Below are positions 14,317-17,041 of a stretch of DNA of 17,041 nucleotides, in pieces; the first letter of the stretch is position 1; the number at the start of each line of letters is the position of its first letter. Location: the NCBI GenBank assembly GCA_946887295.1, contig CAMPKP010000064.1:1-17041 (forward strand), in the 5' to 3' direction. Under the pieces are notes generated by a model that was not told where the DNA came from, searched no databases, and saw nothing but the letters and a program-made list of their open reading frames with translations. Source of the DNA: an uncultured Gemmatimonadota bacterium (GTDB lineage: Bacteria > Gemmatimonadota > Gemmatimonadetes > Gemmatimonadales > GWC2-71-9). Made by a program: the position numbers and the translations under genes.

Positions 14317-14348
14317 CCGCCGCCGACAGTCGCGACTATCGGCGGCGG
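14317..14348. terminator. 32-bp near-perfect dyad between convergent genes
   Basis: CCGCCGCCGACAGTCG is followed directly by CGACTATCGGCGGCGG, complementary at 15 of 16 positions. It lies 23 bp after the DUF1269 stop and 36 bp before the stop of the opposite gene. There is no T-tract, so it is a weak candidate bidirectional terminator or mRNA 3'-end stabiliser. Confidence 0.5.
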
Positions 14349-14384
14349 TTCACGTATCGCCGTCCGGAGTGATCGGCTCCGGCG

Positions 14385-15086
14385 TCATGCGGCCGGCCGG
14401 ATCTCGCCGCCGGCGGGCGGCGTGGTCCCCGGTCCGGGCCTGGGCGCGCCGTTCTTCGGCGTGGCGAGCACGTTGCTCGCGCTCTCCCACGCCGCCAGCA
14501 GCTCCGCGTCGTTCATGAAGCGGTAGCGGTTGAGGCCGTCCATCACCTGCACGATCTGCACGACCTCGTCGGCCACCGCCTTGAGCTCCGCGCTGGCGCC
14601 CACGTGCGCCTGGCGGCCTCCGCCCCAGCTCTCCACCGCCGCGTCGAACTGGTCGAGCGTCTGGACCAGGTTCTCGAGCACGCTGTCCATCAGGCCGTGC
14701 TTCACCAGCACGTCCTTCCGGCTCTCCGCCTCCGCGGCCATCCCGCGCGCCGCGGTCCGGAACGCCAGGTAGGTCGTGGTGCCCGGCTTGAGCACGAGCT
14801 TCTGGGCCAGGTCGGGCATCTCCCGGGCGGCGACCCTGGCCACGCGCGCCAGGTGCGTCAGGTGGGTCCGGCGCATCGTCCGGCGCAGCTCCCGCTTCCG
14901 CGCGGTGGCGGCGCGCACCTGAAGGGTTCCCTCCCGCTGCTGGGTCGCCAGCTGCTCCGCTCGCGCGAGCCGCTCCTCCAGCCGCGTGACTGCGGCGGTG
15001 TAGCCGGGGCTCGCGTCGGGGTGGGCGCGGCTGAAATCCAGCGCGCGCGTCCCCATCTCGATCCTTCGACGGGACTTCGCGTTCAT
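14385..15086 (-). CDS. Conserved-looking helical protein of unknown function
   Basis: I do not recognise a named family. The ATG at 15086 has GGGAGG 5 nt upstream, which makes the start convincing; the frame runs on to 16049, but the sequence there is arginine-rich and non-coding in character. The 233-aa product is almost wholly helical. A basic N-terminus (MNAKSRRRIEM) leads to ALDFSRAHPDASPGYTAAVTRLEERLARAEQL. After a basic patch (RKRELRRTMRR), a long stretch of heptad-like helices runs to about residue 205, and the tail is Pro/Gly-rich and disordered. It has no signal peptide, membrane helix or Cys. It is convergent with the DUF1269 gene. DNA- or nucleoid-binding cannot be excluded given the basic patches. 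Confidence 0.72.
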   Translation of the reverse strand: MNAKSRRRIEMGTRALDFSRAHPDASPGYTAAVTRLEERLARAEQLATQQREGTLQVRAATARKRELRRTMRRTHLTHLARVARVAAREMPDLAQKLVLKPGTTTYLAFRTAARGMAAEAESRKDVLVKHGLMDSVLENLVQTLDQFDAAVESWGGGRQAHVGASAELKAVADEVVQIVQVMDGLNRYRFMNDAELLAAWESASNVLATPKNGAPRPGPGTTPPAGGEIRPAA

Positions 15087-16063
15087 ACGGTCCTCCCGCT
15101 TCATCGGCCGGACGGCGGCCGGGCGCAGTACCGGCTCTGGTAGTGAGAATGGCGATCCGACCGGCCGAGCCCGACCGCGGACCGGTCGGAAGGGGAGAGA
15201 GGCGAGGAGTGTGCCAACTCTTGCGCGGCGGGTGCGGAGGGTGATGAGGACGATGCGGATGATGGCGGAGCGGCAGCGGAGTCGGGTGGGTCCGGTGCGA
15301 AGACTCGGGAGTGCGACGCGAAGGCGTGAGCCCGTTGCGCGGAGCCGGTGCGCGCGATGCGAAGTCGCTCGCGATGAGCGCGGACGCCGACGCATGCGGT
15401 GCGGGGGCTGACGCGTGAGATGCGGACTCCGGCGGCGGCGGTGCTGAGCCGGAAGGCCATGCCGTGGATGCTGGAGGGCGCGACGCGGACGCGTTCGCGG
15501 CTCACGCGGGCACCGACGAGCCGATGCGATCGTGGTCGCGCCATATATGGAAGGGGACGGGTCTGCGGCGAGCCGGGAAGAATCGCGATGCGGGGGTGTC
15601 GTGCCTCGTGCGGACCCGGGCGCGGCCGGTGCATCCGCTTCGGGGAGAGCGCGGCGCTGGTGAGATCGAGCAACGTCCCGACCGCATCGAGCGCGTCCAC
15701 GGTCACGGCAAATGCGGCCGCGCTCGACCGGCGCGCGGTCCCGGTCACGGGAGATGCATCCGCGCTCCGGTCGAGGGTGGTTCCGATCGCCGACGCGCGT
15801 CCGGTGTCGGCCGCGATCCGTGCTCGTCCACGCGCGGCCGGCTCCGAGCGCGGAGGGTGGAAGCGATTTCCGGCTGACGCTCGGCGGAGACAGTCGGCAT
15901 GCGTGAGCGTTCACGAAAGTGGACGACGCGATCGAGGGAGCGGCGGTGCGTGCTCCGCGATTCGGCCGTGCATGCGTTGGCACGTCCGATGCGAGTGGGC
16001 GGCGGCGCTCGCGAGCGCAACGGTCCTGCGGACGACACCGACTCTCCACCGGGAGATACGATC
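15087..16063. other. 977-bp stretch with no supportable gene
   Basis: Long open frames exist on both strands, but all give Arg/Ser/Pro-rich low-complexity translations with no recognisable domain, and none has a ribosome binding site at a sensible start. The plus strand repeats the hexamer GATGCG at least six times and is G-rich between about 15180 and 15660. The only AT-rich island is the palindrome at 15541-15550. It could be promoter/5' UTR for the gene at 16064, a decayed gene, or a structured RNA; I cannot choose between these. Confidence 0.5.
15541..15550. repeat. AT-rich palindrome CCATATATGG
   Basis: A perfect 10-bp palindrome, the only AT-rich spot inside about 1 kb of very GC-rich gene-free DNA. 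It could be a regulator site or chance. Confidence 0.25.
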
Positions 16064-17041
16064 ATGTCCCGCCCCTGCTCCGCCCTGCTCCTGCTGCTCG
16101 GACTCGCGAGCGCCGGCGCCGCCCAGGCGCCGAACACTGCCCCCTGGACCCTGGCCCTCGGCGACTTCACCGTCTACGGCCACACCACCTACAACCCGAC
16201 GGTCGTCCTGGTCCCGCGCATCGTGTACGACACCGCGCACGGCGTGGACAGCGCGCGCGTGGTGGACAGCGTGCGCGCGGCGGCGAAGCCGCCGGGCGGC
16301 TTCGCGGCCGGCCTCAGCGCCTGGCCTACCGACTCCTACTGCGGCGGGCCGGTGTCGGCGGCGATGCAGCAGGTGGATCCGCGGGCGGTGCTGGGCCGGA
16401 TCCAGCTCGCCGCGCGGTGCAACATCCGGCTGGTGCTCGTGCCGCCCCGGCGGCTCCTCACCGCGAGCGGCCAGACAGGCGGCCCCTTCTCGGTGGACAG
16501 CGCCCGGCGGCTCACCGACCGCTACGCGGCGGTGCTGCCGGCGGACACCCTGCGGAAGTACCGCGCGACCATCCTCGGCCTCAACCTCGCGGACGACTAC
16601 GGCTGCACCGACTGCTGGGGCGGCAGGGCGATCACCCAGGCGCAGATCGCCGAGTGGGCGGCGTACGTCCGCGCCCGGCTGCCGGGCGTCCCCCTCGGCG
16701 TGCGGGTGACGCCGGACTGGGTGGAGGCGCATCCGCCGCTGGTGCCGCTGATCGACTACGCCTGGGCACAGTACCACACCAAGAAGGGCGACCCGCGGGC
16801 GTACTACGACAACGCGGCGAGCATCGCGCAGCGGCTGGGCCTCCGGGTGGTCATGGGCGTCAACGTCGAGAACTGCTATGGGGTGGGCACCGACCCGTGC
16901 GCGGCGGCGGACCTGGTACGGTTCGGGACCATGGCGGTGAGCCACGCGGCGAGCTGCGCGTTCATCAACTGGCGCTACGACGAGGCGACGTGGGCGCGGA
17001 CGGAGATTCGTGAGGCGTGGGAGGGATTGCTGGGGGTGGCG
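16064..17041 (+). CDS. Secreted protein of unknown function, 3' end cut by the window
   Basis: The frame is open for 326 codons from the ATG at 16064 to the last base, so the C-terminus is missing. GGGAG ends 8 nt before the ATG. A clear Sec signal peptide (SALLLLLGLASAGAAQA) is cleaved near residue 21. The mature part has alternating strand/helix motifs: FTVYGHTTYNPTVVLVPRIVYD, IRLVLVPPRRL, ILGLNLADDYGCTDCWGG, LGVRVTPDWVEAH, IDYAWAQYHTKKGDPRAYYD, LRVVMGVNVENCYG and FINWRYDE. The repeated strands ending in D, E, W or Y resemble a TIM-barrel of the glycoside-hydrolase kind. Acidic candidates lie in NLADDYG and GVNVENC, and there are several Cys for disulfides. The family and substrate are not recognised, so I do not assign an enzyme. 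Confidence 0.75.
   Translation, partial: MSRPCSALLLLLGLASAGAAQAPNTAPWTLALGDFTVYGHTTYNPTVVLVPRIVYDTAHGVDSARVVDSVRAAAKPPGGFAAGLSAWPTDSYCGGPVSAAMQQVDPRAVLGRIQLAARCNIRLVLVPPRRLLTASGQTGGPFSVDSARRLTDRYAAVLPADTLRKYRATILGLNLADDYGCTDCWGGRAITQAQIAEWAAYVRARLPGVPLGVRVTPDWVEAHPPLVPLIDYAWAQYHTKKGDPRAYYDNAASIAQRLGLRVVMGVNVENCYGVGTDPCAAADLVRFGTMAVSHAASCAFINWRYDEATWARTEIREAWEGLLGVA

Noticed and set aside
15101..15748. A 215-codon minus-strand frame with a fairly natural N-terminal composition (AVTVDALDAVGTLLDLTSAAL)
   Set aside because: No ribosome binding site, the rest of the translation is Ser/Arg/Pro-rich, and no recognisable domain; not enough to call a gene.
15399..16709. A 436-codon plus-strand frame running into the last gene
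   Set aside because: It is out of frame with the clearly real secreted protein starting at 16064 and becomes Arg/Pro/Ser low complexity there.

Overview
The window is GC-rich bacterial DNA, and its gene content points to a member of the Gemmatimonadota, probably a metagenome-assembled or uncultured lineage. The clues are a DUF3187 outer-membrane protein, a fused prephenate dehydratase/DAHP synthase, leaderless-looking genes with a TANCTT-type -10 exactly 6 nt before the ATG, and several lineage-style hypothetical proteins. The phylum call is an inference from gene style, not from a marker gene. No rRNA, tRNA, CRISPR array or insertion sequence was found.

Layout. Positions 25-2136 hold two uncharacterised small genes, a YggX-type Fe-S protection protein carrying two extra CxxC pairs, and a secreted DUF3187 protein. 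Positions 2150-4165 form an aromatic amino acid unit. It has a TTGACA promoter, a probably leaderless 28-codon leader peptide with the residue run WFFYF, a strong rho-independent terminator, and then a 574-aa prephenate dehydratase-ACT-DAHP synthase fusion. It ends in a perfect 28-bp inverted repeat shared with the convergent gene. This looks like a ribosome-mediated attenuator sensing all three aromatic amino acids and is the most interesting item here.

Positions 4188-6595 (minus strand) hold a probable envelope-stress operon: ECF sigma factor, zinc-motif membrane anti-sigma factor (ATGA overlap), a secreted two-PDZ protein, then a GlsB/YeaQ membrane protein. Divergent from it, positions 6678-10112 carry a ferritin-like/VIT1 iron transporter, a UV damage endonuclease that lacks a canonical start codon, and a Tat-exported sulfatase. 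Leucyl-tRNA synthetase follows on the minus strand (10132-12612), then a DUF1206 membrane protein (minus) divergent from a DUF1269 membrane protein (plus).

Positions 14385-15086 encode a helical protein of unknown function. Next comes about 1 kb (15087-16063) with no supportable gene, then a secreted protein of unknown function that runs off the right edge. Themes are iron and oxidative stress (YggX-like, VIT1), envelope stress (sigma/anti-sigma/PDZ, GlsB), DNA repair (UvsE), and aromatic biosynthesis under attenuation control.
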